Shown here: in pieces, positions 36,254 through 44,711 of the stretch
Numbering within the stretch: position 1 is the first letter of the stretch
Layout of the letters: each line of letters opens with the position of its first letter
Assembly: GCF_019880585.1 (NCBI RefSeq)
Contig: NZ_JAINVV010000012.1
Span: forward strand, 124,001-188,000
DNA length: 64,000 nucleotides
Reading direction: 5' to 3'
Source of the DNA: Sphingomonas colocasiae
GTDB taxonomy: Bacteria; Pseudomonadota; Alphaproteobacteria; Sphingomonadales; Sphingomonadaceae
The notes under the pieces: model-generated
What the model was told of the DNA's origin: nothing
Databases searched by the model: none
What the model saw: only the letters and a program-made list of their open reading frames with translations
Program-made: the position numbers and the translations under genes

Positions 36254-38467
36254 TCAGAATTGGAAACCGAATGTCACGCCGATGGTGCGGGGGGCACCAA
36301 GATAGGCCGCCCGGAACGTGCCGATATCGGTCCCGGACGAATAGAAGATCTTGTTCGTCAGGTTCTTGGCGTACAGCGAGATGCGATATTTCCTGTCGGC
36401 AGTGGTGAAGCCCAGATTGGCGCTCAACAAGCCGTAAGGCGCGAAGAAGAAGGTATTCGCATCATTGCCGGCCCGTTCGGCGGTGTGATCGAAGGCGATC
36501 TGGGCATTGATGCTTCCTGCGGATCCGATCGCCGTTTCATAGGCGGCGGCGAGCGAATAGACCCATTTGGGCACCCTGGTGAGCTTCAGATTGCGCGCCA
36601 GCGCCGGATCCGGAATGCCGTCCCCGGTCAGATCCAGGCCGTTATATTCGCCGTATTTGGCATCGGTATAGGCCAAGCTGCCGCTCAGCGAGAGACCGTC
36701 CACGGGCACCACCACCAGATCCGCCTCGACACCTTGGATGCGTGCGCTGGCCGCGTTGATCGTGCGTTGCCGTGCCTGATCGTCGAGCACCTGGCGCTGC
36801 AGGTTGCGGAAGTCGTTGCGATAGAGCGACAGGTTGGCGCGGACATGCCGGTCGAGCCACTCGCTCTTGATGCCCAGTTCATAGGCATCGACATTTTCCG
36901 GATCATAAGGGCCTGCCGGGCCGATCGAGTTGCGCAGGTTATAGCCGCCCGAACGGAAGCCGCGCGTATAGGACGCGTAAAGGGTCAGATCGTCGGTCGG
37001 CTGGAATTTCAGCGCCGCTTTCGGGGTGAAGTCGCGCCAGCTGGTGCTGTCGTCGGTACCGATATTGCACACTGTGACCGTCGCGTTGCACTGGCCGAAA
37101 TTGGCGACCCGGGCATGTTTACGTTCGATCGTGTAGCGCCCGCCGAGCGTCAGGGTGAAGCGATCGATGAAGCGCCAGTCGGCCTGAGCGAACACGCCGC
37201 CCGCCGTGTGGTTCAGCAGGCCGCGGCCGCTTGGCGTGCTGCGGCCGGTATTGCTGGTGATGACGCGCGCTTCCTTATAGTCGATCGTCTGGTGGAAGAT
37301 GTTGGCGCCGACCGTCAGATCGATGCGCGATCCGATCTCGCCGGCATAGACGATCTCGCCGACCAGTTGCTCCTGCCGCAGCCCGGTGGGATCGACGAAG
37401 TGGAACAAGGGGGCCGCAGTGCCGTCCAGCTCGGCCTGATTGTCCACCTTCAGCTTGCGATAGCCGGCATTGGCGGTGATCCTGCCGCTGCCCACATCGA
37501 ACACGGCCTCGCCGGTCACTTGCCGCCACTGGGTTTCGGTATGGGTGTAGAAATCGGTGACCAGATCGAACTTGCCGGCCGGCACCGGCGGGGTGATGCT
37601 CGCGGCCGGCGCCTTGATCAGCAGGTTCTTGATCGGCGTACCCTGGTCGGTTTGCTTGCCGACCTCGCCGATCAGCGTGACGGTGACGCCGTCGTTCGGC
37701 TTCCATTCCAGCACCGGGCGGATGATCAGGTTATCCATTGCCGCGATGCGCTTGCGGGGATTAGCCGCGTTGGAGAAAAGTCCGTCACGATCGCGATAGA
37801 GGATCGCAATCTTGCCGTTTAGCGCCCCTTTGACGATCGGCGCCTCGATCGAGATCTTCGCCGACTTGTCGTCGAACGAAGCATAGCCCAGTTCGCCGCG
37901 CACCTGGAATTCACCCGATGGGCGCCGCGTGCGCACCAGCACGGCGCCGCCCGTCACGTTACGGCCAAACAGCGTGCCTTGCGGGCCACGCAGGATTTCG
38001 ACCGAGTCCAGATCGAACAGATCGGTGAGAGCGCCGATGTTGACGCCCTGATAGATGCCATCGACGAACACGCCCACGGTCGGATCGTCCGACGGATTGG
38101 TGGTGTTTATGCCAATGCCGCGGATGTAGAAATTGGCGGAGGCGGGGAAAGTGCCGTTCGTATCGAGTTGCACGCCCGGCGAGCGTCGGCCCAATTCGAC
38201 CAGATTGACGATATGGCTGGATTCTATCTGACTGCCGGTGAAGGCAGAGACTGAGACGGCGACGTCCTGCAGCGCTTCCGCCCGGCTTTTGCGCGTGCCC
38301 GTTACCACGATCTCTTCAAGCTCGCCGCTCCGCGCGGACGCCTCGGGCGCCGAAGCCTCCTGCGCCCATGCCGGCCGCGCCAGCAGCATCGGCGCCAGCG
38401 CCACGCTTGCCGCCAATGCGGCCCGGATCAGGTTCGCACGATAATGCCCCATGTAATCTGTCATCAT
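36254..38467 (-). CDS. TonB-dependent outer-membrane receptor
   Basis: A 737-residue receptor. A signal peptide ends near MLLARPAWAQ. The TonB box region (LEEIVVTGTRKS) and plug domain (SVSAFTGSQIESS, FYIRGIGINTT, VEILRGPQGTLFGRN) are followed by a 22-strand barrel ending with the aromatic residue of FGFQF. Receptors of this type in sphingomonads import organic substrates besides iron chelates. Tandem ATGs lie at 38465-38467 and 38462-38464; the second is better spaced from AAGGGG. An operator-like palindrome lies 38 bases upstream. Confidence 0.93.
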   Translation of the reverse strand: MMTDYMGHYRANLIRAALAASVALAPMLLARPAWAQEASAPEASARSGELEEIVVTGTRKSRAEALQDVAVSVSAFTGSQIESSHIVNLVELGRRSPGVQLDTNGTFPASANFYIRGIGINTTNPSDDPTVGVFVDGIYQGVNIGALTDLFDLDSVEILRGPQGTLFGRNVTGGAVLVRTRRPSGEFQVRGELGYASFDDKSAKISIEAPIVKGALNGKIAILYRDRDGLFSNAANPRKRIAAMDNLIIRPVLEWKPNDGVTVTLIGEVGKQTDQGTPIKNLLIKAPAASITPPVPAGKFDLVTDFYTHTETQWRQVTGEAVFDVGSGRITANAGYRKLKVDNQAELDGTAAPLFHFVDPTGLRQEQLVGEIVYAGEIGSRIDLTVGANIFHQTIDYKEARVITSNTGRSTPSGRGLLNHTAGGVFAQADWRFIDRFTLTLGGRYTIERKHARVANFGQCNATVTVCNIGTDDSTSWRDFTPKAALKFQPTDDLTLYASYTRGFRSGGYNLRNSIGPAGPYDPENVDAYELGIKSEWLDRHVRANLSLYRNDFRNLQRQVLDDQARQRTINAASARIQGVEADLVVVPVDGLSLSGSLAYTDAKYGEYNGLDLTGDGIPDPALARNLKLTRVPKWVYSLAAAYETAIGSAGSINAQIAFDHTAERAGNDANTFFFAPYGLLSANLGFTTADRKYRISLYAKNLTNKIFYSSGTDIGTFRAAYLGAPRTIGVTFGFQF

Positions 38468-38504
38468 AACCCCTTCCCTTTGTCTATCATTGTCGGTTTG
38501 AATT

Positions 38505-38526
38505 GTGCTTCATGATTCATGATCAC
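38505..38526. promoter_or_regulatory. Regulon operator before the TonB receptor
   Basis: The core CATGA-T-TCATG (38511-38521) is flanked by GTG and CAC. It matches the palindromes at 39677 and 39833. It lies 38 bases before the receptor start and overlaps the racemase stop codon. Binding by the TetR-family protein of the cluster is inferred. Confidence 0.5.
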
Positions 38527-39649
38527 CTCCGAAAACGCCGCGCGTGATCGCGCCGGCCAGCCGGAAATGCAGTTCGGTCGCGGCGATCTCCATGGCATCG
38601 GCTGCGTCGTGCAGGCCGATTCGCTCGCCCCCCTGCGTGCCGATCACGGTCACCGCCTCCCCGATCGCCGGCGTGTCGATGCCGCTCAGATCGACGATCG
38701 AATGGAACAGGGTACGGGCAATCACCGGCGCGCGGCGACCGCGCACCAGCACGCTGCCCAGCGCGGCGCCGGTGGACAAGCCGTCATTCCAGCCCAACGG
38801 GAACACGCCGGTCGCGCCGCCGGCCGGCAGCATCACGCCGGATCCATAGCCCACCGACAGGCTTTGCGCCTCAGCGATGCGGTTCACCTGGATGATCGGG
38901 CTGGTGACGCTGCGCAGCACCGGCGCGAAGCCCGGCGCCACCGCTGCCGGCACCATGCCATAGAGCAGGCTGCCGGGATGGGCCCCCGGATAGGGCAAGC
39001 CGGGTCGCCAAACCAGGCCATGGCTGGCGGCCGCCATCAGCAGCTGATCGTCGCCGAAGGCGGCCCGCAGCATCGCGCCGAAGCCGTCGAAACGCCGCAG
39101 CCCTTCATCGAATGCCGCGCCGGCACGACTGCCGAAATGGGTGTAGCCACCCAGGCATCGTGGCCGGGTGCGTTGCCCCTCGCGCGCTAGCAAAGCGTCG
39201 AAGGCGGCATGGTCCAGTCCGAACCGGCCGAAGCCGCAATCGAATTCCATCATGAAGCGGGCGCCTTCCAGCCCGTCCAGCGCCTGATAGGCCGCAACGC
39301 TGTTGACCGTGACGATCACGCCTTGGCACGCGACCCCAGCGAGCAGCGCCGGTGGACAGGCCGTGAACAGCAGGATGGGATGGGCGGGTGCGAGAGCCTT
39401 GGCGCGGAGCGCTTCCTGGATCGTGCCGACGCAGAAGCCATCGACCCCGGCATCGAGCCCGAGGCGGATCGCCCGCTCGATGCCGAAGCCATAGCCATCG
39501 GCTTTCACGACCTGATAGAGCGCGGCCCCCGGCGCCATCAGCGTGCGGGTGCAGTCGACATTACCGGCGAAGGCGCGCACGTCGATCGCGATGACGTTGC
39601 CGCGGCCGTCAGCGTACTCGTCCTTTCGCGACTGGAGCAGTGCCTGCAC
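38510..39649 (-). CDS. Alanine-racemase-family PLP enzyme
   Basis: About 379 residues of the fold-III alanine racemase family. The PLP lysine is in YQVVKADGYGFG near the N-terminus; FDCGFGRFGL, THFGSRAG and the region SLSVGYGSGVML with LGWNDG give the rest of the family pattern. The GTG at 39649 has a perfect GGGAGGA site and leaves the operator palindrome upstream; the ATG at 39685 would place the operator inside the gene. In this catabolic setting a role in racemising an amino acid or lactam product is more likely than cell-wall synthesis. Confidence 0.85.
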   Translation of the reverse strand: MQALLQSRKDEYADGRGNVIAIDVRAFAGNVDCTRTLMAPGAALYQVVKADGYGFGIERAIRLGLDAGVDGFCVGTIQEALRAKALAPAHPILLFTACPPALLAGVACQGVIVTVNSVAAYQALDGLEGARFMMEFDCGFGRFGLDHAAFDALLAREGQRTRPRCLGGYTHFGSRAGAAFDEGLRRFDGFGAMLRAAFGDDQLLMAAASHGLVWRPGLPYPGAHPGSLLYGMVPAAVAPGFAPVLRSVTSPIIQVNRIAEAQSLSVGYGSGVMLPAGGATGVFPLGWNDGLSTGAALGSVLVRGRRAPVIARTLFHSIVDLSGIDTPAIGEAVTVIGTQGGERIGLHDAADAMEIAATELHFRLAGAITRGVFGGDHES

Positions 39650-39676
39650 TATATCCTCCCATAACAGCCGTGAGAC

Positions 39677-39699
39677 GTGAGCCATGACTCATGCCTCAC
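39677..39699. promoter_or_regulatory. Regulon operator before the racemase gene
   Basis: A 23-bp palindrome with one mismatched pair: arms GTGAGCCATGA and TCATGCCTCAC around a central C. It lies 28 bases before the GTG start of the racemase gene and in the shared racemase/hyuA divergent region. Confidence 0.55.
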
Positions 39700-39832
39700 A
39701 CCGATTTGTCATACGCACTGTCGTTGCGCAACTCATTTCTGGAAGCTGCGCATTTCCGCCATTCCTAGATAACATCGCTACCTCTCTGCCAAAACCCTCT
39801 TGCGTGCGACCGCGATTTCTGCGAGCGAATCT

Positions 39833-39855
39833 ATGAGTGATGATTCACAGCTCAC
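39833..39855. promoter_or_regulatory. Regulon operator before hyuA
   Basis: Read on the minus strand this begins GTGAGC and contains TGA-A-TCAT, sharing about 16 of 23 positions with the site at 39677. It lies 34 bases before the hyuA ATG. Two related sites in one divergent promoter suggest joint control of both sides. Confidence 0.5.
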
Positions 39856-39888
39856 GCTCGAATCGCAAAAATCTTTTCAGGAATCGCC

Positions 39889-41994
39889 ATGACGCAACAA
39901 CGAAGCTACCGGGTAGGTGCGGATATCGGGGGGACGTTCACGGATATCGTGATCATGTCGTCCACGGGCGAGATCTTCAAACGCAAGCAATCTTCCACCC
40001 CGGATGATTACTCGCGCGGGATCGTGATCGGCCTTGGCGAACTAATGGAGGCGGAGGGCATTCCCGCCGACGCCATCGTCGAGTTGGTCCATGCGACGAC
40101 GGTGGCGACCAACACCGTGCTGGAAGGCAAGGGCGCGCGCACCGCGCTGATCACCACCCGGGGATTCCGGGATGTGCTGGAGATCGGCCGTGTTCGCGTG
40201 CCTCGGTTGTACGATCTGGATTATGAAAAGCCCAAGCCGCTGGCGCTGCGCCGCCACCGTTATGAGGTGGACGAACGGGTGCTGGCCGATGGCGGGATCC
40301 TGACCCCGCTGGACAGCGATGCGCTGGGCGCCATCGCTGAAGACATAGTAGCCGAGGGGCTCGAGGCAGTCGCGATCTGCCTGCTCAACAGCTACGCTAA
40401 TCCGGTTCACGAACGGGCGATCCGCGACGCACTGGAAGCGCTGCTGCCGCCTGACATCTTCGTGACCTGCTCGTGCGATGTGCTGCCCGAGATCCGCGAA
40501 TATGAACGCACCAGTACCACCGTGGTGAACGCCTATCTGGGCCCGATCGTTCGGAAATATCTCGATGCACTGTCGGGGCGGTTGCGCAAGATTGGCGTTT
40601 CCTGCCCGATCCGCATCATGAACAGCGCGGGCGGGCTGATGAGCATCGACGCCGCGTCGCGCAAGCCCGCCTATATCATCGAATCGGGCCCCGCCGCGGG
40701 CGTGATCGCTGGCGCCTACATGGCCAATCTGGCCGGCTATCCCGATGTGATCACGGTCGATATGGGCGGCACCACCGCAAAGGCGGCGCTGATCGAGGCG
40801 GGCCAGCCGGCCCGCACCACCGAATATGAAGTGGGCGCCGGCATCAACGTGTCCAGCAAGCTGGTGAAGGGCGGCGGCCATTCGGTAAAGCTCCCCTTTA
40901 TCGACGTGTCGGAGATCGGCGCGGGCGGCGGCAGCCTGATCGGCTTCGACGGCGGTGGGCTCTTGACCGTGGGCCCGGAAAGCGCGGGGTCCGTGCCCGG
41001 CCCGGTCTGCTACGACAAGGGCAATGACACGCCGACACTGACCGATGCCTTCATTACGCTGGGTTATCTGAACCAGGATGCGATTGCGGGCGGCGCAGTA
41101 CGACTGAACGCGGCCAGGGCGCGCATGGCGCTGGACAAGGTCGTCGCCCAGCCGATGGGGCTGAGCACCGAAGATGCAGGGCTGGGCGTGCAAGCGATCG
41201 CCACGGCCACGATGTCGCGCGCGGTGAAGGCGGTCTCCACCTATTGCGGGCGCGATCCGCGCGATTTCGCGCTATTCGCGTTCGGCGGCAACGGCCCGAT
41301 GATTGCCAACGAGATCGCCCGCACCATGGGCATCCGCACCGTGATCATCCCGCCCAGCCCAGGCGTATTCAGCGCGATGGGCTTGTTGTTCTCGGCGATC
41401 GAGCATGAATTCACCGCCACCGATTTCCGGCTACTGGTGATGGATGCGGGCGACAGCTTCCTGGCGGGCTTCAACCGCTTGGACGGCCGCGCGCGCGATG
41501 CGATGTTGGCGGAAGGCTATGCGGACGCGGCGCTGGAAAGCGAATGGTTCGCCGACCTGCGCTATCAGGGCCAAGCCTATGAACTGACCACGCCGGTTCC
41601 CGCGGGCCAGGACGGCGCGGCGTTGCTCGCCACTGCGCTCGACAATTTCCATGCCGAGCATAAACGCACCTATGGCCATGCCAATTCCGCCAATCCAGTG
41701 GAACTGGTCAGCTACCGCGTGAAGATGCGCGTGGTGCGCGATCAATCTGACGATATGGACCATTGGGCGGTGGCGCCCAACGATGCGCCGCATGACGCGC
41801 GGCGCGCGGTCTTCCCGGACGAACCCCATCAGGAGATCCCGGTTTTCAATCGCGGCCATCTGGTTGCGCAAGCGCGGCCAGGGCCATTCATCGTGGAAGA
41901 ATATGATTCGACCTTCGTCGTTCCGCCCGGCTGTACTGCACATGTCGACAGCTTCGGTAACATCGTCGTGACCCTGGGGAGTGAAATCCGATGA
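39889..41994 (+). CDS. Hydantoinase/oxoprolinase A subunit (HyuA-like)
   Basis: A 701-residue protein of the HyuA family. The actin-like ATPase parts are VGADIGGTFTDIV near the N-terminus, LVHATTVATNTVLEGKGART, IIESGPAAGVIAGAY, ITVDMGGTTAKAAL and FALFAFGGNGPM. With HyuB it forms ATP-dependent enzymes that open lactam or hydantoin rings (5-oxoprolinase, N-methylhydantoinase) or carboxylate ketones (acetone/acetophenone carboxylases). Which reaction applies cannot be decided here. It overlaps hyuB by ATGA and begins 34 bases after an operator. Confidence 0.92.
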   Translation: MTQQRSYRVGADIGGTFTDIVIMSSTGEIFKRKQSSTPDDYSRGIVIGLGELMEAEGIPADAIVELVHATTVATNTVLEGKGARTALITTRGFRDVLEIGRVRVPRLYDLDYEKPKPLALRRHRYEVDERVLADGGILTPLDSDALGAIAEDIVAEGLEAVAICLLNSYANPVHERAIRDALEALLPPDIFVTCSCDVLPEIREYERTSTTVVNAYLGPIVRKYLDALSGRLRKIGVSCPIRIMNSAGGLMSIDAASRKPAYIIESGPAAGVIAGAYMANLAGYPDVITVDMGGTTAKAALIEAGQPARTTEYEVGAGINVSSKLVKGGGHSVKLPFIDVSEIGAGGGSLIGFDGGGLLTVGPESAGSVPGPVCYDKGNDTPTLTDAFITLGYLNQDAIAGGAVRLNAARARMALDKVVAQPMGLSTEDAGLGVQAIATATMSRAVKAVSTYCGRDPRDFALFAFGGNGPMIANEIARTMGIRTVIIPPSPGVFSAMGLLFSAIEHEFTATDFRLLVMDAGDSFLAGFNRLDGRARDAMLAEGYADAALESEWFADLRYQGQAYELTTPVPAGQDGAALLATALDNFHAEHKRTYGHANSANPVELVSYRVKMRVVRDQSDDMDHWAVAPNDAPHDARRAVFPDEPHQEIPVFNRGHLVAQARPGPFIVEEYDSTFVVPPGCTAHVDSFGNIVVTLGSEIR

Positions 41995-43787
41995 TCGCAT
42001 CCGATCCGATCACGCTGGAAATCGTGAAAAATGCGCTCAGTTCGCTGGCAGACGAGATGGCGCTGGTGATCCTGCGCAGCGCCTATTCGCCGATCGTGCG
42101 CGACTCCATGGATTATTCGACCGCGATCTGCGACCGCAATGGCGAGATCGTGGCGCAGGGGCTGACCAATCCAATCCATCTGGGCGCGTTCCCCGATGTA
42201 ATGCGCATCCTGGTCGAACAACATCTGGACGGCATGAAGCCTGGCGACGCCTTTCTGGTGAACGATCCCTATGGCGGCGGCGGCATGCATTTGCCCGACG
42301 TGTTCCTGATCAAGCCGCTGTTCATCGACGGGGCGCTGGAAGGGTTCGCCGGAACGTTGGTCCATCATTCCGATATCGGTGGGCTGGCGCCGGGTAGCAT
42401 GGGCCTGCAAGCGACCGAGATCTTCCAGGAGGGACTGCGTATCCCGATCGTGAAACTGTTCGACGCGGGCACGATCAACGGGACCACGATCGCTTTCCTG
42501 AAGGCGAATTCGCGCACACCGATCGAATTGATGGGCGATCTTTCCGCGCAGATCGCCTCGGTAGACGCGTGCGAGCGCGGCTATGTGCAACTCGTGCGCA
42601 AATACGGCAGCGCGTCGTTTCGTGGCTTCCTGGTCGAACTGCACAACTATGCCGAACGGCTGATGCGCCAGCAGATCGCCGCGATGCCCGACGGGCGCTA
42701 CGACTATGTCGATTATGTCGACGGGCTGGGCGATGATCCCCGGCCGATCCGCTTCGAAGTGTGCATCACCATCGCCGGCGACAGCGTGAACGTGGACTGG
42801 ACCGGCACGAGCCCCCAGGTTCAGGGCGCTATCAACGGTCCGATGCCGACCACTACATCTATGACCTATGTCGCGCTGCGCGCGGCGATCCATGCCGATA
42901 TTCCAAATTTCGCCGGCTATATGCGCCCGGTGCGGGTGAGCGCGCCTTTGGGCACGATCGTCAACCCGACGGCGCCCGCCGCCTGCGCCGCGAGAGGCGT
43001 GATCGCATATCGCATGCTCGACACGCTGTTCGGCGCGCTCAACAAGATACCGGGCAGTCGCATTCCGGCGCTGGGCGAAGGCGGCCCATCCGTCGTCTCG
43101 TTCAGTGGGTGGGACGAAGGGAAGGCGTGGATCATCACCGACGGCATCCTCGGAAGCTGGGGTGGCCGATCGGGCAAGGACGGGGTGGATGGGATATCCA
43201 GCCCGGGCACCAACCTGTCCAACCAGCCGATCGAACTGATTGAGGCGCGCATGCCGCTGCGCGTGCTGAGTTATGCCTTTGCGCAGGACAGCGGCGGCGC
43301 CGGCAAATATCGCGGCGGTCTGGCCATGGTCAGATCCTATGAGATGCTGGCGGACGAGGGGCTGGTGCAGCTCCGTTCGGATCGGCGCGATCATTTGCCG
43401 GTCGCCTCCAGCGGCGGGCTGCCAGGCAGCCCATCCTACACTTGGCTGGAAGATGGCGGCGCGGCGCGGCTTTTGCCGGTGATGCCGATGGGCCCGATCG
43501 CGATCTCGGCCGGCGCCCGGCTAGTGCATCTGGCGGCTGGCGGCGCGGGGCTGGGCAATCCCTTCGATCGCGATCCGCAGGCGGTGCTGGGCGATGTGCT
43601 GGACGAGCGGATCAGCCCGGACATGGCACGCGATGCCTATGGCGTGGCTCTGGATACGGCCGGGCGATCGGTGGACGCGGCCGCAACAGCGGTGCTGCGC
43701 GCAGCGGCGACCACGGCCGAGCAACTGACCGCTCAGCAACAGGCGATCTTTGCGCGCACGAACAACGCGGCACGGCTGCTCGGCTGA
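41991..43787 (+). CDS. Hydantoinase B/oxoprolinase subunit (HyuB-like)
   Basis: A 598-residue HyuB-family subunit: DPITLEIVKNALSSLADEMA, RSAYSPIVRDSMDYSTAICD, GDAFLVNDPYGGGGMHLPDV, HHSDIGGLAPGSM and the late GGAGKYRGGLAMVRSY. The start overlaps hyuA by 4 bases. The two subunits act together in the cytoplasm. The C-terminal region, about residues 540-598, is Ala-rich and variable. It is followed directly by the TetR gene, probably on the same transcript. Confidence 0.93.
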   Translation: MIASDPITLEIVKNALSSLADEMALVILRSAYSPIVRDSMDYSTAICDRNGEIVAQGLTNPIHLGAFPDVMRILVEQHLDGMKPGDAFLVNDPYGGGGMHLPDVFLIKPLFIDGALEGFAGTLVHHSDIGGLAPGSMGLQATEIFQEGLRIPIVKLFDAGTINGTTIAFLKANSRTPIELMGDLSAQIASVDACERGYVQLVRKYGSASFRGFLVELHNYAERLMRQQIAAMPDGRYDYVDYVDGLGDDPRPIRFEVCITIAGDSVNVDWTGTSPQVQGAINGPMPTTTSMTYVALRAAIHADIPNFAGYMRPVRVSAPLGTIVNPTAPAACAARGVIAYRMLDTLFGALNKIPGSRIPALGEGGPSVVSFSGWDEGKAWIITDGILGSWGGRSGKDGVDGISSPGTNLSNQPIELIEARMPLRVLSYAFAQDSGGAGKYRGGLAMVRSYEMLADEGLVQLRSDRRDHLPVASSGGLPGSPSYTWLEDGGAARLLPVMPMGPIAISAGARLVHLAAGGAGLGNPFDRDPQAVLGDVLDERISPDMARDAYGVALDTAGRSVDAAATAVLRAAATTAEQLTAQQQAIFARTNNAARLLG

Positions 43788-43862
43788 CCGGAGATGGGCG
43801 GCCGATTGCGGCCGCCCCCTTCGCATTTGACATCTCATGAGCCGCCGTTCACGACGCTCTGC

Positions 43863-44462
43863 ATGACGTCCAAGAAACCGTTCACCGTTGCCGAGCATCA
43901 GTCGTTCGACACCCTGATGATGGCTGCGTGCCAGGTGATCGGCCGACACGGATACAAAGGCGCGTCGGTTGCGCGGATCGCGGAAGAGGCCGGCATCTCG
44001 CAGGGCCATTGCTACAAGTTTTTCAAGTCCCGCGACGATATCCTTGATCACGTAATCATCTGGATTATGGCGCAGTTCGAGAACTGGTCGCGCAAGCCCT
44101 CGCGCGAGGGGCTGGGTTATCTGGAGAGCGAGCATCACGCGCTCGAGCAATTCTTCTCATACCAGAAGAAATATCCCTTCTTCTTTCGCATCATGCACGA
44201 GGCAGAAGTTGAAACCCCGACTGCTTGGAAAAGCTTCGCCGATCGGCGCCATGCTCAATATGTCGACTCATTGCGATCGGCGATCGATAGCGGCGAGATC
44301 CGGGGCTATGGCCCCGATCAGGTCGACGATTTAGCGCGCTTCCTGTCCGCCGTTCGTCGAGCCATCGTCTTTGGCGCCTATGAAGGCACGATCACGGATA
44401 AGATCAAGGTGATCGCGAATTACGACCTATTCCTTCGACAGGCATTAGGATTCCCGATCTAG
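43863..44462 (+). CDS. TetR/AcrR-family regulator of the catabolic cluster
   Basis: A 199-residue regulator. The N-terminal helix-turn-helix reads AACQVIGRHGYKGASVARIA then EEAGISQGHCYKFFKSRDDI, the TetR pattern. The C-terminal ligand-binding domain is all-helical. The start at 43863 is preferred over the ATG at 43794. A short palindrome CTCATGAG (43834-43841) lies 22 bases upstream and shares the TCATGA core with the cluster operators, suggesting autoregulation. It is the obvious candidate to bind those sites. Confidence 0.88.
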   Translation: MTSKKPFTVAEHQSFDTLMMAACQVIGRHGYKGASVARIAEEAGISQGHCYKFFKSRDDILDHVIIWIMAQFENWSRKPSREGLGYLESEHHALEQFFSYQKKYPFFFRIMHEAEVETPTAWKSFADRRHAQYVDSLRSAIDSGEIRGYGPDQVDDLARFLSAVRRAIVFGAYEGTITDKIKVIANYDLFLRQALGFPI

Positions 44463-44525
44463 GTTGTGAGCCCAACCACTGGCCTCCGACTTGCAACTTT
44501 CGTGCGAACGCAGGCAGGAGAGGAC

Positions 44526-44711
44526 ATGCAGAAAAGCATTTCCCAAGATCTCCGCGAACTGATCGCCAAAATGCCCCAATGGCTTCGAACTGATTTGTCG
44601 TCAGCCGATCCCGGGTTACGCGAGCGCGCGGAGGACACGCTGCATGCCATGCTGACTGCGGCTCTGGATGCGGGACAAGCGCCCCTGCACGAACATCACG
44701 CTCCGCGCTAA
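44526..44711 (+). CDS. Small DUF6771-like protein
   Basis: A 61-residue protein with an AGGAGAGG site just upstream. The pattern ISQDLRELIAKMPQWLRTDL followed by SSADPGLRERAEDTLHAML resembles DUF6771 proteins common in sphingomonads near recombinases. Its stop overlaps the stop of the converging recombinase gene. Function unknown. Confidence 0.6.
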   Translation: MQKSISQDLRELIAKMPQWLRTDLSSADPGLRERAEDTLHAMLTAALDAGQAPLHEHHAPR

